A stretch of DNA of 64,000 bases from Methanolobus vulcani (GCF_006546655.1 NZ_VIAQ01000008.1:1-64000); one strand, 5' to 3'; counted from the first letter of the stretch, positions 18,458-30,392 are shown. The notes: generated by a model from the letters alone, not told the origin. Numbers and translations: made by a program.

Positions 18458-18942
18458 AGATTTGCTATCTCTGCAACTTCCTTCTTGTTCATGACCTTTG
18501 CAAGGTCAAGAAGGATCAGAAGGCGGTCATCAATCTTTCCAACACCGGTAATGTATTCGCGGCTGATGGTTGAAGTCACAAGTTCAGGTGCAGGATCAAC
18601 ACTTGATTTTGGAATTCTCAGGACCTCATTAACTGAATCGACTATCATTCCAACAACATTCTCGCCTATCTCAACGACAATGATGCGTGAATTAGAGTCA
18701 ATTTCCTTTGAAGTAAGGTTGAATCTTTTATCAAGGTTAATGACAACGATAATCCTGCCACGAAGGTTGATTACTCCCTCAACGAATTCAGGAGATTGTG
18801 GGATCTGAGTGATCTCCGGCATCCTGATTATTTCCTGCACTTTCATTATCTCTACGCCAAATTCTTCGCCACCCAACTGGAAAACTACCATTTGTAATAA
18901 TTCATCAGTCGGGCCATTTCCGGATATTGAAACATCTTCCAT
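18451..18942 (-). CDS. cheW: Chemotaxis coupling protein CheW
   Basis: A 163-residue CheW that would bridge chemoreceptors to CheA. LLQMVVFQLGGEEFGVEIMK, EIIRMPEITQIPQSP, FVEGVINLRGRIIVVINL and MIVDSVNEVLRIP are the standard CheW blocks in order, with normal length. It begins 12 bases after the stop of the receptor at 18955-22710, so the pair is an operon. CheA is not in this window. A second, decayed copy lies at 22920-23161. Confidence 0.94.
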   Translation of the reverse strand: MEDVSISGNGPTDELLQMVVFQLGGEEFGVEIMKVQEIIRMPEITQIPQSPEFVEGVINLRGRIIVVINLDKRFNLTSKEIDSNSRIIVVEIGENVVGMIVDSVNEVLRIPKSSVDPAPELVTSTISREYITGVGKIDDRLLILLDLAKVMNKKEVAEIANLA

Positions 18943-18954
18943 TTTTTCATCTCA

Positions 18955-21900
18955 TTATACGAGGATATGTTCCTCGGTCTCTATTTCTTCCCTTTTCTCT
19001 GGGCTGGCAGTATTCCCGCCTTTCATGGAAACGGATTCTAAAATAAATTTATCAACTACAGCTTTCATATCACCTGCAAGACTTGAAAGGTCTTCTGCTG
19101 ATCTGGAAAGTTCCTGCATTGTTGCGGTCTGCTGTTCGACAGCTGCGGATGCTTCTTGGGTTCCTGCAGCAGATTCTTCTGATATGGCACTTACTTCTTC
19201 AACAGAGGAAGTGACTTCTTCAATTGAAGCAGACTGCTCCTGAGCTGCTGCTGCAATATCCTGTACCATATGTGCGATGGTGTTTCCGGATTCGACTACA
19301 TTCTGGATAATGGCAGCAGCTTCTTGAAGGGCAGTTGCTCCGAGCTCAACTTCTTCTGAACCCTGCTGCATTGATGTAACCGCATTCTGTGTTCCTTCCT
19401 GGATCTCACCAATAAGGCCTGATATCTGTTTAGCTGCATTACCTGAATCTTCAGCAAGCTTCCTTACTTCATCTGCAACCACAGCGAATCCACGACCATG
19501 TTCTCCTGCACGTGCTGCTTCAATAGCTGCGTTCAGTGCAAGAAGGTTGGTCTGGTCTGCAATATTGGTAATAAGGCTCACGATTTCACCAATCTGTTTG
19601 GATTTACCGTCAAGCTGCATAATTACATTTGATGATTCACCAGTAGCTTCTTTGATAGAATCCATCTTCATAACAAGATCTTTAGTAGTTAGACCAAGGG
19701 TGTTAATCAGCTCATTTGAATCCTTTGCAGTCTCGGCTGCTTTCTGTGAGTTAGTTGCAACTTCCTGCACTGTCATGGTCATATCAACCATTGCACGTGA
19801 GACTTCTTCAGTCTTTGATGCCTGGCTCTGTGCTCCTTTTGATATTTCAGATACAGTGTCAGATATCTGATACGAGGCAGATGTCATCTCTTCAACTGAT
19901 GCTGACATCTCTTCGGATGTAGATGCAACATTTCTGGAGCTGTCAAGGACAATAGAAACAACATTATTCAATGACTTTCTTGCATTTTCGATACCATCTG
20001 TCAGCTTCTTGATGTCATTTTCAGCAACAATGGTAAGTGGTTTTGAGAGATCATTATTTGAAATTGCATCAAGAACGGCACTTGATTCTTCAATCAGACC
20101 CTGCAGCTTATCACCAAATGTATTAAGAGCATCAGCAAAGTTCTTGAAATCACCGTTAGCTTCTAATTCAAACCTTGCATTGAGAAGGCCCTGACTGTAT
20201 TCATCGACTATGCGCATTGCTTCATTTACAGGCGCTGCCAGTGCATCAAATGCCACATTCACAGTGCTGATCGCATCACTGAAACGTCCTTCAAAACGAG
20301 AATAATCTGCTCTGTAAGCCAGATCTCCAGCTTCTGCTGCATTACCGAGTTTTATGAACTCATCAACTATGCCTTCTATGTTGCTCATCATTGTGATATA
20401 ACATGGAATGAGTTCATCATTATCTGAGCGTTTTCCGATTTTCTTGAGATTCTCAAGGTCATTAAGATCACCCACTGCTATTTTCTTATTTATATCCATT
20501 ACGTGGGTGATTCTGTCAAGAATACCGTTTGTAGCTGATGCCACTTCTGCATAGATTCCCTGGTAATTTCCTTCAACTTTTCTTGTATGGTCATTGTTAA
20601 CCATGACCTGTAGGACTTCATTTGCTTCTACAAGACCGCCAAGACCATCAATACAATCATTGATATTATTCTTGAGCATATTGAAGTCTCCCTGATATTC
20701 CTCTGTGATCTTTTCAGGAATTTCTCCTCTGGATATCTGTGCAACATAATCTGCAGCTACGTTCAATGGATCAATGACTGCATCAAGTGTATCATTAACT
20801 CCCTGTACAATTATCTGGTAATCTCCCAGATGCTTGGACGCATCTGCTCTTGTATCCAGGCTTCCTTCTACTGCAGCGTTTGAAAGCATTTCCACGTCTT
20901 CAATCATTTCTCCGACTGCTGCCGTTACTTTCTGCAGGTTGTCATTAATCTGTACGAAGTTTGATCTTGACTCTACAGTGTTCTCATTACCAGTTTCTAC
21001 TGTAAGGTCAAGTGCAAGGTTTCCTTGTGCCAGTAAGTTGAGGTTTGCTGATAGGCGGTCTACTTCCACCTTAGTATATTCATTGTTCTGCAGTATGGCT
21101 GTGAGGTCAGTTACTGTCTCAACATAACCGATCGGTTCACCTTTTCTGTTCTTCAGGAAAGCAGTATCCTGTTTACATTTAAGATCATACCAGTCGAAAT
21201 AACTCTCTTTAACTCCTTTTTGTAACTTTTTAATACCACAGTTTTCTGTATTACAGATATTGGCACCTGCACTGCTACATGGCATTCCTTTTGCCTGGCA
21301 TCTTTCAGTGACAACTCCCTGATTAACCATCAGCTCTTCAAATGCCTTGTTCAGGAATACCCAGTTCATATCATTATCTATTACATGTATTGGGAATGGT
21401 ACTGCATCAATAATAGCTTCATACCAGTCAGTCTTATCAACAACAGTATCAAGGGTTCTGTTTATTCCATTTACAACAGTGCGGAAGTCTCCTTGATGTC
21501 TGGTTTCATCAGCACGTACATCAAGCTGATCATTGATGGCAGCCTGTGCCAGCATCTCAGTGTCTTCTATCAAAGCATTTACAGCATCAATGCACTGGTT
21601 GAGGTTGTTTTTGATCTCATTGAAGTCACCATTATATTCTTCTGTTATCTTTTCAGGAATATCTCCTTTTGAAATGCGGTCAATGTATTCTGCATTCACA
21701 TTAAGTGGGGCGACCAGGGCATCAAATGCATCGTTTACAGTAACAATAGCTTCCTGGAAAAGACCATCAAATTCCGAAGCATCCACTCTGTAATCCAGAG
21801 TTCCGGCTTCAGCAGCCTGCCCAAGTTCAATGAATTCATCTGCCATTCCTTTAACAGTTTCCATGAGCCTGATGGTGTATGGCAATAACTTGTCGTTCTC

Positions 21901-22710
21901 TGAACGCTTTCCAGCCTGTTTGTATCTTGGAAGGTCGCTGAAGTCACCTTTTGCCATATACTCAAATGTACGCTGGATATTCAGTAGTCTGTTGCGAACC
22001 TCATTGACTGCGTATGCGTTGTCTTTGAAAATTCCATCGTATTCTCCTTCAACTCCAGTTTCAAAGTCATTGCCAGCCATTTTGAGCAGAACATCTGTGC
22101 TTTCGTTCAATGGTTTTGCCATAGAGTCAAGAGTATTGTTCAGGTTCTCTATGATGGTCCTGAATTTTCCGCCATGTCTGGTGGCATCTGCACGGATATC
22201 AATGTTGCCTTCTGATCCGGCTTTTGCCAGCATGTCTGAATCTTCGATAAGAGCATTGATAGCATCTACGCAAAGGTTGAGATTGTCTTTAAGCTCGTTG
22301 TAACTGCCTTTGAATTCTTTTGTGATTTTAGGAGGAATATCTCCGTTAGAAAGGCGGGTTACATACTTTGATGCAGCCATAAATGGAGTTACAATTGCAT
22401 CGGTCATTTTGTTGATTCCTGCTGCAAGATCTCTGAATTCTCCTTCAAAGTCTTCAGGTTTTATTCTCACGTCAAGTTGACCTTCAACTGTTGCATTCAC
22501 CATCTGGTTTACTTGCTTTGATAGTTCCTGTTGCTGTTCAGCTTCATTTTTCCATCCTGCAGCTTTTTCCAGAAAAGCGTTCAATGCTTCTGTCATCTCT
22601 TTCTCGGTGCCTGTTGACTCAGCGCCCAGTCTAATGTCTGACCTGCCTTCTTCAAAAGAGTCCAGAACACCGATAATTTCACTATATAACTTGTTGTTTT
22701 TCCCTAACAT
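18955..22710 (-). CDS. Long soluble chemoreceptor with repeated HAMP-like modules
   Basis: A 1251-residue methyl-accepting chemotaxis protein without membrane segments, so a cytoplasmic sensor. The N-terminal two thirds is a chain of about 90-residue HAMP-like modules (motif [17 protein letters not shown], then [16 protein letters not shown], then LDxRAD), interrupted near residues 430-535 by a PAS domain with clustered cysteines ([14 protein letters not shown]). The signalling domain follows, with the conserved hairpin tip [20 protein letters not shown] near 1050. A GGGTGA precedes the ATG, and MLGKNNKL matches the proposed start of the other receptor. It forms an operon with cheW. The ligand is unknown; the Cys-PAS may bind metal or sense redox (inference). 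Confidence 0.92.
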   Translation of the reverse strand: MLGKNNKLYSEIIGVLDSFEEGRSDIRLGAESTGTEKEMTEALNAFLEKAAGWKNEAEQQQELSKQVNQMVNATVEGQLDVRIKPEDFEGEFRDLAAGINKMTDAIVTPFMAASKYVTRLSNGDIPPKITKEFKGSYNELKDNLNLCVDAINALIEDSDMLAKAGSEGNIDIRADATRHGGKFRTIIENLNNTLDSMAKPLNESTDVLLKMAGNDFETGVEGEYDGIFKDNAYAVNEVRNRLLNIQRTFEYMAKGDFSDLPRYKQAGKRSENDKLLPYTIRLMETVKGMADEFIELGQAAEAGTLDYRVDASEFDGLFQEAIVTVNDAFDALVAPLNVNAEYIDRISKGDIPEKITEEYNGDFNEIKNNLNQCIDAVNALIEDTEMLAQAAINDQLDVRADETRHQGDFRTVVNGINRTLDTVVDKTDWYEAIIDAVPFPIHVIDNDMNWVFLNKAFEELMVNQGVVTERCQAKGMPCSSAGANICNTENCGIKKLQKGVKESYFDWYDLKCKQDTAFLKNRKGEPIGYVETVTDLTAILQNNEYTKVEVDRLSANLNLLAQGNLALDLTVETGNENTVESRSNFVQINDNLQKVTAAVGEMIEDVEMLSNAAVEGSLDTRADASKHLGDYQIIVQGVNDTLDAVIDPLNVAADYVAQISRGEIPEKITEEYQGDFNMLKNNINDCIDGLGGLVEANEVLQVMVNNDHTRKVEGNYQGIYAEVASATNGILDRITHVMDINKKIAVGDLNDLENLKKIGKRSDNDELIPCYITMMSNIEGIVDEFIKLGNAAEAGDLAYRADYSRFEGRFSDAISTVNVAFDALAAPVNEAMRIVDEYSQGLLNARFELEANGDFKNFADALNTFGDKLQGLIEESSAVLDAISNNDLSKPLTIVAENDIKKLTDGIENARKSLNNVVSIVLDSSRNVASTSEEMSASVEEMTSASYQISDTVSEISKGAQSQASKTEEVSRAMVDMTMTVQEVATNSQKAAETAKDSNELINTLGLTTKDLVMKMDSIKEATGESSNVIMQLDGKSKQIGEIVSLITNIADQTNLLALNAAIEAARAGEHGRGFAVVADEVRKLAEDSGNAAKQISGLIGEIQEGTQNAVTSMQQGSEEVELGATALQEAAAIIQNVVESGNTIAHMVQDIAAAAQEQSASIEEVTSSVEEVSAISEESAAGTQEASAAVEQQTATMQELSRSAEDLSSLAGDMKAVVDKFILESVSMKGGNTASPEKREEIETEEHILV

Positions 22711-22919
22711 GTTTTCACCCTATAAAAAGTCGAATTGCATGTGTTTAACTTTTACACATTCACTTCGTATTATGCCAACTACTAGTTCTGTATAATTATA
22801 ATTATGCAGATTTAAAGATGAATATAATTATATAAAAACATATCTTTAAAAACTATATTATTGCACAAATATATTCATTGGAATTTGCGGATAGTGTTTT
22901 TATTATTATAATACTTATT

Positions 22920-23161
22920 CTAAAATAAATCACGATATCCAGAATTTATAATACTCAATTGTTCATCTTTTCCTAATATCTTTCTGGAATCTATCAATAG
23001 AAGAAGACAATCGTCAAGTTTACCTACGCAGGCACATGGAGATTGTAGAATTCTGAACGGTTCAGGGATATGTATTATTTCCTTTACGTTCATAATGTCC
23101 ATTCCAAATTCTTCACCCTGTAAATTGAAAAACAACTACCAGAAGCGTATCTCTGGTAGTT
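22920..23161 (-). pseudogene. Decayed CheW remnant
   Basis: On the minus strand CheW's opening can be read as TLLVVVFQ in one frame, continuing only after a frameshift as LQGEEFGMDIMNVKEIIHIP in another; the second frame has a stop just upstream. After ILQSP the middle of CheW, including FVEGVINLRG and the following hundred-odd residues, is missing, and the text resumes at VGKLDDCLLLLIDSRKILG to the end. A frameshift plus an internal deletion make a pseudogene, though the 71-codon frame 22920-23135 remains open. It stands in the same place relative to the receptor at 23208-27053 as intact cheW does to the other receptor. Confidence 0.8.
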
Positions 23162-23207
23162 GTAGATATATTTGAAAACGTACCCTTCGATTCAAAAATC
23201 TTTCTTA

Positions 23208-26200
23208 TCAGACCAATGCGGCGTTCTTTAGGGAGGATTCATCGCTTTCTGTATTTTCAGACTCAGTATCGTTATCCATTCCGGATTCTGTACTAACTGT
23301 TTTGAACCGGTTGACCACTCTTTTCATGTCTTTTGCAATATCCGATAACTCATCAGCAGAGTTTGCAAGTTCATGCATTGAAGATGTTTGTTCCTGAACG
23401 GCAGCTGCTGTTTCTTCTGTTCCTGCTGCTGTTTCTTCTGAAATTGCTGCGACCTCTTCTACGGACGATGCCACCTGTTCAATGGCAGCAGACTGCTCTT
23501 CAGCAGCTGCAGCGATGTCCTCAACCATCCTGGTGATGTCATTCACAGCAGTGATCACCTGCTCGATTTCTTTAACACCCTCTCCTAATGATTCGGCACC
23601 CCTTGTAACTTCTGTGGTACCCATTTCCATAGAGGCAACTGCTTCAGAAGTACCATTCTGGATCTCATGAATAAGGTCTGCAATCTGTTTTGCAGCATTT
23701 CCTGAATCTTCTGCAAGTTTTCGGACCTCATCCGCCACAACAGCAAATCCACGACCATGTTCTCCTGCACGTGCTGCTTCAATAGCTGCATTCAGGGCAA
23801 GCAGGTTTGTCTGGTCAGCGATGTTTGTGATGAGATTGACGATCTCGCCGATACGGTTTGATTTTTCTTCCAGGTTATTGATTACAGTTGCAGAACCGGA
23901 TACTGCATCTTTAATGCCGTCCATCATTATGAGAAGTTCGTTGCTGGTCCTTCCAAGTTCGGTCATTCTCTGGTTGGATTCGCGGGCATGGCTTGCAACA
24001 TTCTGTGAATTAGATGCAACATCCTGAATACTCTGTGTCATGTGCTGCATGGTACGTGATACTTCTTCTGTTTTGACAGACTGGTCCTGTGATCCGCGTG
24101 ATATCTCTTCCACTGTTCCAGCAACTTCATTTGCTGATGAGTTTAGCTGTGTGGTCGCTGCTGACATATTTTCTGCAGTGGTCACAACTAGCTCTGCAAC
24201 GTTCATTACGTGTGAAACAACATCGTTGAGTGACATACGTGCACTTTCAATACCATCGGTAAGCTTTTCGAACTCTCCAACGGATTCTACAGAAATCCCT
24301 CTTGTAAGATTGTCCTTTGATATCTCCGACAAAACCTCACTGGTATCATTAATTAGTTTCTGGATGTTATCCCCAAATGAGTTCAGGGTATTTGCCAGTT
24401 CTTCAAAGTCACCGTTCATCTCCATTGTAATTCTGGCATCAAGATCGCCTTTTGTATATGAATCCAGCACATCACAACTTATGTTCAATGGAGTAATAAT
24501 GGCATCCAGTGTATTGTTAAAGCCGGCAACTATCCTGGCAAAATCGCCTCCATGCTTTGAATCATCAGCACGAACTGAAAGTTGTCCATTTACGCCCGCT
24601 TGTGCCAGTAATTGAGAATCCTTTACGAGGAGATTAATTGCATCAATGCAGGTATTGATATTGTTCTTAATCTCATTGAAGTCTCCATAATAAGTGTCAG
24701 TGATATAAGCAGGGATCTCACCTTTGGATATTCTGTCAATGTATTCAGCCGCAACATTCAGAGGACTGATGACAGCATCAAGGGTATTATTTACACCTTC
24801 AACAATGGCACGGAAATCTCCCTGATGCTTAGTTTCATCAGCACGGATATCGAGTCTACCTTCGACAGCGGCTTCCGCCAGCATATTCGCATCGCTGATC
24901 ATGGCATTGATGGCATCGATACATTGGTTAAGGTTGTCCTTGATTTCACAGAAATCACCATTACACTCATCAGTAATCTTTTCAGGAATATCTCCGTGAG
25001 CTATTCTGTCAACATATTCTGCAGCAACATTCAGTGGACCAATGACAGCATCAAGAGTATTATTTACACCTTCAACAATGGCACGGTAGTCACCACCGTG
25101 TCTGGATGCATTGGCGCGGGTATCGAGTCTACCTTCGATAGCGGCTTCTGCAAGCATGTTTGCATCGCAAACAAGTTCATTGACTGCATCAATACATTGG
25201 TTAAGGTTGTTCTTGATTTCATTGAAATCTCCATAGTATTCATCTGTGATCTTTTCAGGTATGTCGCCCTTTGAGATACGATCAATATACTCTGCTGCTA
25301 CATTTAATGGGCCAATAAAAGAGTCAAGAGTTTCGTTCACAGCATTGACAATGTCCCTTGGGTTGCCTTCAAACTGGTTTATGTCGGCACGTGCATCAAG
25401 TCTGCCGTTAACCGCTGCATCTGCAAGTTTTAGTACTTCCTTTGTGACATTGACTTCAGAGGTCATATCCATTACATATTCAAGACCACCGATGATCTCT
25501 CCCTCACTGTTTTTTAAAGGAGTTGCAGTATAGCGAATTGGTAAATCTCCTGATAGAAGATGTGCTACCGTATCTGCTGAAGAAACTGATCCATTATCCA
25601 TGGCTCTGGCAACACGACAGTTTTCTGTTTGGCAGTGTGGGGTGTTGAATAGTTCGTAACATTTCATTCCATTGCATTCAACAGCAGTTTTTCCTACTGC
25701 ATTGGCCCCGGCAGGATTCATAAATGTGACATTGAACTCTTTGTCCACTGCCATTACCGGAGCTGGAATCCTATTAAGAAGTTCTACTTTAGAACTGGAA
25801 TCTTCAAGAGCATTCTTAACTATTGTCTGGTCCATAAATATTTCAAGGGAACCTATGATCATTCCTTCTCTGTTCTTCAGTGGAACACCGCTGCAAGTAA
25901 TATGTACGTCTTTTCCAAGGTTTGCAACGGCTTCTCCATGTTCTGTTAAATCTGAGATCATAGAGCGTGTACATACGCAGTTGTCGGTCTTGCATACATT
26001 AGTATTATAATGGTCGTAGCATTTAGTGCCAACCATGGAGCCAGCTGTGAGGTTCACTGTTTCTGCTGCTTTTGTGTTGACATAATTAACGTTGTAATCA
26101 CGGTCAATAATCATGAATGGGACCGGGATACTATCTATATGGCCCACGAGTGTCCCTACAATATGGTTCATACCTTCTACAAGTCTGGCATATTCACCAT

Positions 26201-27053
26201 TGAATTTTGCACAATCCGCACGGGTTTCCAGCTTCCCTTCGATTGCAGCATCTGTAATGAGCTCAGCTTCTTCAAGTAATGAGTTGATAGAATCTATACA
26301 AAGGTTAAGGTTATTCTTTATCTCATTGAAGTCCCCGCTATAAGAATCTGTAATCTTCTGCGGAATATCTCCTTTTGATATGCGGTCAATATATTCTGCT
26401 GCAACATTCAGTGGACCAATAAATGCGTCCAGACAGCCGTTGACTCCTTCTACAACTTTGCGGAAATCTCCATTGTGCCTGCCAGCATCAGCGCGCATGT
26501 CAAGTTGTCCTTCAACTCCTGCCTGTGCCAGCATGATAGAATCTTCTACCAGTGCATTGACAGCGTCAATACACATATTGAGGTTGTTTTTTATCTCGTT
26601 GAAGTCACCTTTATATTCATCAGTAATTTTCTCAGGAATATCTCCTTTTGATATGCGGTCTATGTATTCTGCTGAAACATTGAGTGGTCCCATAACAGCA
26701 TCAAGAAGCTTGTTTACGCCTGTCAGTATATCTTTGCAATTGCCACTAAATCCAGATGTGTCTCCGCGAGCATCAAGCTTTCCCTCTACTATAGATTCAA
26801 TTAGATTCATTATCTGGTCAATAAGCATTTGATTATGGAAATCTTCAGCTTCTTTCAGTTCAATAATACTTCTTTTTTGCGCAACTTCATTTTTTAAGGC
26901 AAAGTAGTCATTCAAAAAAGAGTTTAGTGATTGTGCAACTTGATCATCCTGTTTTGAATTTTTAGGAGAGACTCTGGCTTCAGAATCACCGGAGTTTACC
27001 GCATCAAGTACATTGATAAGCTCTGTTTTTAATTTATCATTCATTCCTAGCAT
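23208..27053 (-). CDS. Long soluble chemoreceptor with two Cys-PAS domains
   Basis: A cytoplasmic chemoreceptor of 1281 residues from the chosen start. The frame extends to 27146, but I place the start at 27053: GGGTGAA precedes that ATG and MLGMNDKL matches the start of the receptor at 18955-22710. Five [13 protein letters not shown]-type HAMP-like modules occur, two before and three after a pair of PAS domains. Each PAS carries a near-identical cysteine cluster ([15 protein letters not shown] near 345; [15 protein letters not shown] near 460). The signalling hairpin tip is at about 1080-1110 and the C-terminus is acidic. The downstream cheW is decayed, so it must couple through another CheW, perhaps the one at 18451-18942. 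Confidence 0.92.
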   Translation of the reverse strand: MLGMNDKLKTELINVLDAVNSGDSEARVSPKNSKQDDQVAQSLNSFLNDYFALKNEVAQKRSIIELKEAEDFHNQMLIDQIMNLIESIVEGKLDARGDTSGFSGNCKDILTGVNKLLDAVMGPLNVSAEYIDRISKGDIPEKITDEYKGDFNEIKNNLNMCIDAVNALVEDSIMLAQAGVEGQLDMRADAGRHNGDFRKVVEGVNGCLDAFIGPLNVAAEYIDRISKGDIPQKITDSYSGDFNEIKNNLNLCIDSINSLLEEAELITDAAIEGKLETRADCAKFNGEYARLVEGMNHIVGTLVGHIDSIPVPFMIIDRDYNVNYVNTKAAETVNLTAGSMVGTKCYDHYNTNVCKTDNCVCTRSMISDLTEHGEAVANLGKDVHITCSGVPLKNREGMIIGSLEIFMDQTIVKNALEDSSSKVELLNRIPAPVMAVDKEFNVTFMNPAGANAVGKTAVECNGMKCYELFNTPHCQTENCRVARAMDNGSVSSADTVAHLLSGDLPIRYTATPLKNSEGEIIGGLEYVMDMTSEVNVTKEVLKLADAAVNGRLDARADINQFEGNPRDIVNAVNETLDSFIGPLNVAAEYIDRISKGDIPEKITDEYYGDFNEIKNNLNQCIDAVNELVCDANMLAEAAIEGRLDTRANASRHGGDYRAIVEGVNNTLDAVIGPLNVAAEYVDRIAHGDIPEKITDECNGDFCEIKDNLNQCIDAINAMISDANMLAEAAVEGRLDIRADETKHQGDFRAIVEGVNNTLDAVISPLNVAAEYIDRISKGEIPAYITDTYYGDFNEIKNNINTCIDAINLLVKDSQLLAQAGVNGQLSVRADDSKHGGDFARIVAGFNNTLDAIITPLNISCDVLDSYTKGDLDARITMEMNGDFEELANTLNSFGDNIQKLINDTSEVLSEISKDNLTRGISVESVGEFEKLTDGIESARMSLNDVVSHVMNVAELVVTTAENMSAATTQLNSSANEVAGTVEEISRGSQDQSVKTEEVSRTMQHMTQSIQDVASNSQNVASHARESNQRMTELGRTSNELLIMMDGIKDAVSGSATVINNLEEKSNRIGEIVNLITNIADQTNLLALNAAIEAARAGEHGRGFAVVADEVRKLAEDSGNAAKQIADLIHEIQNGTSEAVASMEMGTTEVTRGAESLGEGVKEIEQVITAVNDITRMVEDIAAAAEEQSAAIEQVASSVEEVAAISEETAAGTEETAAAVQEQTSSMHELANSADELSDIAKDMKRVVNRFKTVSTESGMDNDTESENTESDESSLKNAALV

Positions 27054-27372
27054 AAAATTCACCCTTCCATTCACAATTAACTGCTTTTTGCGTATCTGTT
27101 TATGGGATTTTTGTTTGTGCTTCCCATTTGACAGGCATCTTTGCATTGCAAAAGAATATTATAACAATAATATATATAAATATATCTTGAATATAAAATT
27201 TATTAAGGACCATATTAGGTTATGAATGCAATTTCTGTGCACGATTTTTGAGTAAGTGATAAGTTAACAAATATCTAAGTGACAATAACAATCTATACGG
27301 TTGTGTATAATTCTAAATGATGAACTTTTACTCGTAATACTTATGAACCGGGGGCAATATACCATTATATAA
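27054..27372. promoter_or_regulatory. Divergent intergenic region, receptor / HTH-PAS regulator
   Basis: A very AT-rich gap of 319 bases between divergent genes. The long run of alternating A/T at about 27160-27185 can serve as the TATA element of the minus-strand receptor. No palindromic operator stands out. The AT-rich box at 27364-27372 abuts the plus-strand ATG and is too close to be its promoter. Confidence 0.4.
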
Positions 27373-28434
27373 ATGGACTTATACAAACACGAAACTACTA
27401 AGATAAAATCACTTCTAAAGGAAAATCCTCGTGGCATGAGTGTCACGGATATTTCCAGAAATATTGGAATTAACCGGAATACGGTTGCCAAATATCTGGA
27501 ACTTTTAAGGATTAGCGGACACATCGAAATGGAAAATATTGGTACTGCAAAAGTCTATTTTTTATCTCAGAGAATACCTGTTTCAACATTGCTTAATTTT
27601 TCATCAGATTATATTGTAGTTATCGATGATAGCAACAAGGTAGTTCAGGCAAATGACAGATTTATGGAACTGACACAAAATTCCAAAAGCAATATTCAGG
27701 GCAAAAAGTTATGTGATGTATTTCCTCCAATGATTTCCAACAAGACTTTGCTTGATAGTATAAAGGATGCCAGGAAAGGTGATGATCAGGTAGAAACCTT
27801 AGACCTGTTTGTTGACAATGAGTTGTGTTTTTTCAAGACCAAAATAATTCCTTCTACCTTCGATGACGGAGAAATTGGTGTCACTCTGATCATGGAAAAC
27901 ATTACAGAGGAAATAAATTCCAGAAACCTTCTCAGAATGCAACAGGAAGAACTTGAAATACTGGTCTCACGTAGGACATCTGAACTTGAAAAAGCTAATG
28001 AGATGCTTAAAAAGGAGATTGCTGATAGAATTAAGATGGAAGAAGTGCTGATGGAAAGTGAAAAGAAATATCGCCTTCTTGCTGAAAATACCTTTGACAG
28101 CATATGGCAATTGAATGAAGATCTCGTATTTATCTATGCAAATCCTGCCACAACAGACATAAATCATTTTGAGACTGAAGACTTTATCGGAACAAAACTT
28201 CAGGATCATTTTCCAGATAATGAAATGAAAAAGATAAGTGAGACCATGGGCAATAAATTAAAGGATGGTTCTGATAGGGAATATGCTAGGATTGAAACAG
28301 TGGCCTATGACAAAAACAAAAATCTTGTTCCCATAGAAATTTATGCAAAAATGCTTTTCGATGAAAATGGAAAGTTTTGCGGTTATCAGGGGACTACTAA
28401 GAAAAGAATAGTCTTAGATAAACCTGGTAAATAA
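27373..28434 (+). CDS. Winged-HTH protein with two PAS domains
   Basis: A 353-residue putative transcription regulator. Residues 1-65 are a winged helix-turn-helix (MSVTDISRNIGINRNTVAKY as recognition unit). A PAS domain covers about 72-180, a coiled-coil linker (EILVSRRTSELEKANEMLKK) about 190-225, and a second PAS about 235-350. No kinase or methyltransferase domain is present, so it probably senses a signal and acts directly on DNA. It diverges from the chemoreceptor at 23208-27053 and may control it (inference from position). N-terminal HTH plus PAS regulators are common in Methanosarcinales. Confidence 0.82.
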   Translation: MDLYKHETTKIKSLLKENPRGMSVTDISRNIGINRNTVAKYLELLRISGHIEMENIGTAKVYFLSQRIPVSTLLNFSSDYIVVIDDSNKVVQANDRFMELTQNSKSNIQGKKLCDVFPPMISNKTLLDSIKDARKGDDQVETLDLFVDNELCFFKTKIIPSTFDDGEIGVTLIMENITEEINSRNLLRMQQEELEILVSRRTSELEKANEMLKKEIADRIKMEEVLMESEKKYRLLAENTFDSIWQLNEDLVFIYANPATTDINHFETEDFIGTKLQDHFPDNEMKKISETMGNKLKDGSDREYARIETVAYDKNKNLVPIEIYAKMLFDENGKFCGYQGTTKKRIVLDKPGK

Positions 28435-28564
28435 GTTCATAATGAAACATTTTGTTCCTTTATGCTAACTACGTATAATCCTGATATCTCTTTTTCTTTC
28501 TTTATGAATCATGATTGTGTGCACCTGTTGATTTATAAATGCTCACCAGAAACTACATAAAAGA

Positions 28565-28652
28565 ACATGATATATAAGGTACAATTTCATCTGGAAATTA
28601 GATGATTCTCTATCATATTGACTATTATACTATTATAAATACTCCCGGAGGA
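28565..28652 (+). promoter_or_regulatory. Promoter and ribosome site of the pyruvate carboxylase operon
   Basis: TATA-like GATATATAAGG at about 28569-28579, a second AT box (TATTATAAATA) at about 28630, then GGAGGA shortly before the pycB ATG at 28658. No biotin-repressor-type palindrome is recognised by eye. Confidence 0.45.
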
Positions 28653-28657
28653 TTCCC

Positions 28658-30382
28658 ATGAAAGTAAAAATAACTGAAACTATTCTTCGAGATGCGCATC
28701 AATCCCTCATTGCCACAAGAATGCGCACCCGCAACATGCTCCCGATCGTGGATAAGCTCGACCAGGTCGGATACTATTCTTTAGAGATGTGGGGCGGAGC
28801 AACATTTGACAGTTCTATAAGGTATCTGAACGAAGATCCATGGGAGAGACTAAGAGAACTTAAAAAACATATGCAAGAAACTCCTGCACAGATGCTGCTC
28901 AGGGGGCAGAACCTTGTAGGTTACAGGCACTATTCCGATGATGTTGTTGAGAAGTTCGTAAAGAAAGCTTATGAGAATGGTATTGATATTTTCAGGGTAT
29001 TTGATGCTGTAAACGATATACGCAACATGGAAAAAGCTATCACTGTAGCTAAGAAGGAAGGGGCACACGTACAGGGCACAATTGCGTATACCATCAGTCC
29101 TGTTCATACTGTTGAGAAATATGTGGAGCTTGCAACGGGTCTTGCAGAGCTTGGATGTGATTCACTTTGTATCAAGGATATGGCAGGCCTTATTTCACCA
29201 CAGCAGGCATACGATCTTGTGAAGGCACTTAAGGCAGAGGTCAATCTCCCTGTTGATCTGCACGCTCACTGTACTTCAGGTATGGCTCCAATGAGCTATA
29301 TGGCTGCATGCAGAGCAGGTGTAGATATTCTTGACACTGCACTTTCTCCATTTGCGTGGGGAACATCACAGCCACCAACAGAGTCTATTGTAGCTTCACT
29401 TGCTGAGACGGGGCGTGCTACCGGGCTTGATCTTGAACTTATATCTGAGATTTCACAATATTTCAAGGATCTCAAGGAAGAATATCGTTGCATACTAAAT
29501 CCAATTTCTGAGCAGGTCGATACCAATGTCCTGCTTTACCAGATCCCGGGTGGAATGCTTTCAAACCTTGTATCCCAGCTTAAAGAACAGAATGCACTTG
29601 ATAAGTATGAGGATGTGCTCAAGGAAATGCCACTTGTCCGTGCAGAACTTGGTTATCCGCCACTTGTTACACCTACAAGCCAGATCGTAGGTACTCAGGC
29701 AGTTCTTAATGTACTCATGGGTGAAAGATATAAGGTAATTCCAAAAGAGGTTAAGGATTATGTTCGTGGTCTTTATGGAAGACCACCACAGAAGATCAGT
29801 GACGAGATAGTTGCCAAGATCATTGGTGACGAAGAGCCTATCACATGCAGGCCTGCTGACCTTATCGCTCCGGAATATGAGAAAGCTAAAAAGGAAGCAG
29901 AGGAAATGGGCATTGTCAAGAAGGAAGAAGATATCCTGACATACGCACTCTATCCTGCAATTGCTCCTGCTTTCCTCAAGGGTGAACTTGAGGAGGAGAA
30001 ACTTACACCTATCATGGAGAAAAATCCATGTGCTGCATCTGACATGACCGGCATACCAACAGACTATAAAGTTGAGATCGATGGTGAGGTCTTCAACGTA
30101 AAGGTCAATCCGGTTGGTGGTTCCGTACAGGTTGTTGAATCAGCTGATAAGCCAACCGCAGACTCTGTGCCGGGAGCTGTAACAAGCCACATGCAGGGAA
30201 TGGTACTCTCTGTTGAGGTAAACGTAGGAGATTCCATCAGCGAGGGTGACACTGTATGTGTTATTGAAGCTATGAAAATGGAGAATGCAATTCATGCACC
30301 ACATGGCGGAACCGTTAAGGCTATACTGATTTCAGAGGGTGATGCTGTGAAATCAGGTGATGTACTTTTGAGTATTGAGTAG
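28658..30382 (+). CDS. pycB: Pyruvate carboxylase subunit B
   Basis: A 574-residue carboxyltransferase plus biotin carrier. It transfers CO2 from carboxybiotin to pyruvate, giving oxaloacetate for the incomplete reductive TCA path. The N-terminal TIM-barrel shows ETILRDAHQSLIATRMRT, CIKDMAGL and VDLHAHCTSGMAPM (metal histidines). The C-terminal biotinyl domain has EAMKMEN with biotinyl Lys540. It is followed after 10 bases by pycA and then biotin ligase. Oxaloacetate decarboxylase alpha has the same domains, but the adjoining biotin carboxylase and the absence of membrane subunits favour pyruvate carboxylase. A strong GGAGGA ribosome site is present. Confidence 0.95.
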   Translation: MKVKITETILRDAHQSLIATRMRTRNMLPIVDKLDQVGYYSLEMWGGATFDSSIRYLNEDPWERLRELKKHMQETPAQMLLRGQNLVGYRHYSDDVVEKFVKKAYENGIDIFRVFDAVNDIRNMEKAITVAKKEGAHVQGTIAYTISPVHTVEKYVELATGLAELGCDSLCIKDMAGLISPQQAYDLVKALKAEVNLPVDLHAHCTSGMAPMSYMAACRAGVDILDTALSPFAWGTSQPPTESIVASLAETGRATGLDLELISEISQYFKDLKEEYRCILNPISEQVDTNVLLYQIPGGMLSNLVSQLKEQNALDKYEDVLKEMPLVRAELGYPPLVTPTSQIVGTQAVLNVLMGERYKVIPKEVKDYVRGLYGRPPQKISDEIVAKIIGDEEPITCRPADLIAPEYEKAKKEAEEMGIVKKEEDILTYALYPAIAPAFLKGELEEEKLTPIMEKNPCAASDMTGIPTDYKVEIDGEVFNVKVNPVGGSVQVVESADKPTADSVPGAVTSHMQGMVLSVEVNVGDSISEGDTVCVIEAMKMENAIHAPHGGTVKAILISEGDAVKSGDVLLSIE

Positions 30383-30392
30383 GTGAACAGAC

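Noticed and set aside
22920-23135. A short CheW-like protein as a separate functional gene
   Set aside because: Its upstream CheW sequence is present in another frame and the central CheW region is missing, so a pseudogene explains it better.
23208-27053. Repeated sequence as a possible CRISPR array or assembly error
   Set aside because: The repeats are protein-coding modules of about 90 codons that keep the frame and differ from one another; there are no short identical repeats with spacers.
27054-27146. Longer N-terminus of the second chemoreceptor
   Set aside because: A good ribosome site and the start of the sister receptor both point to 27053.
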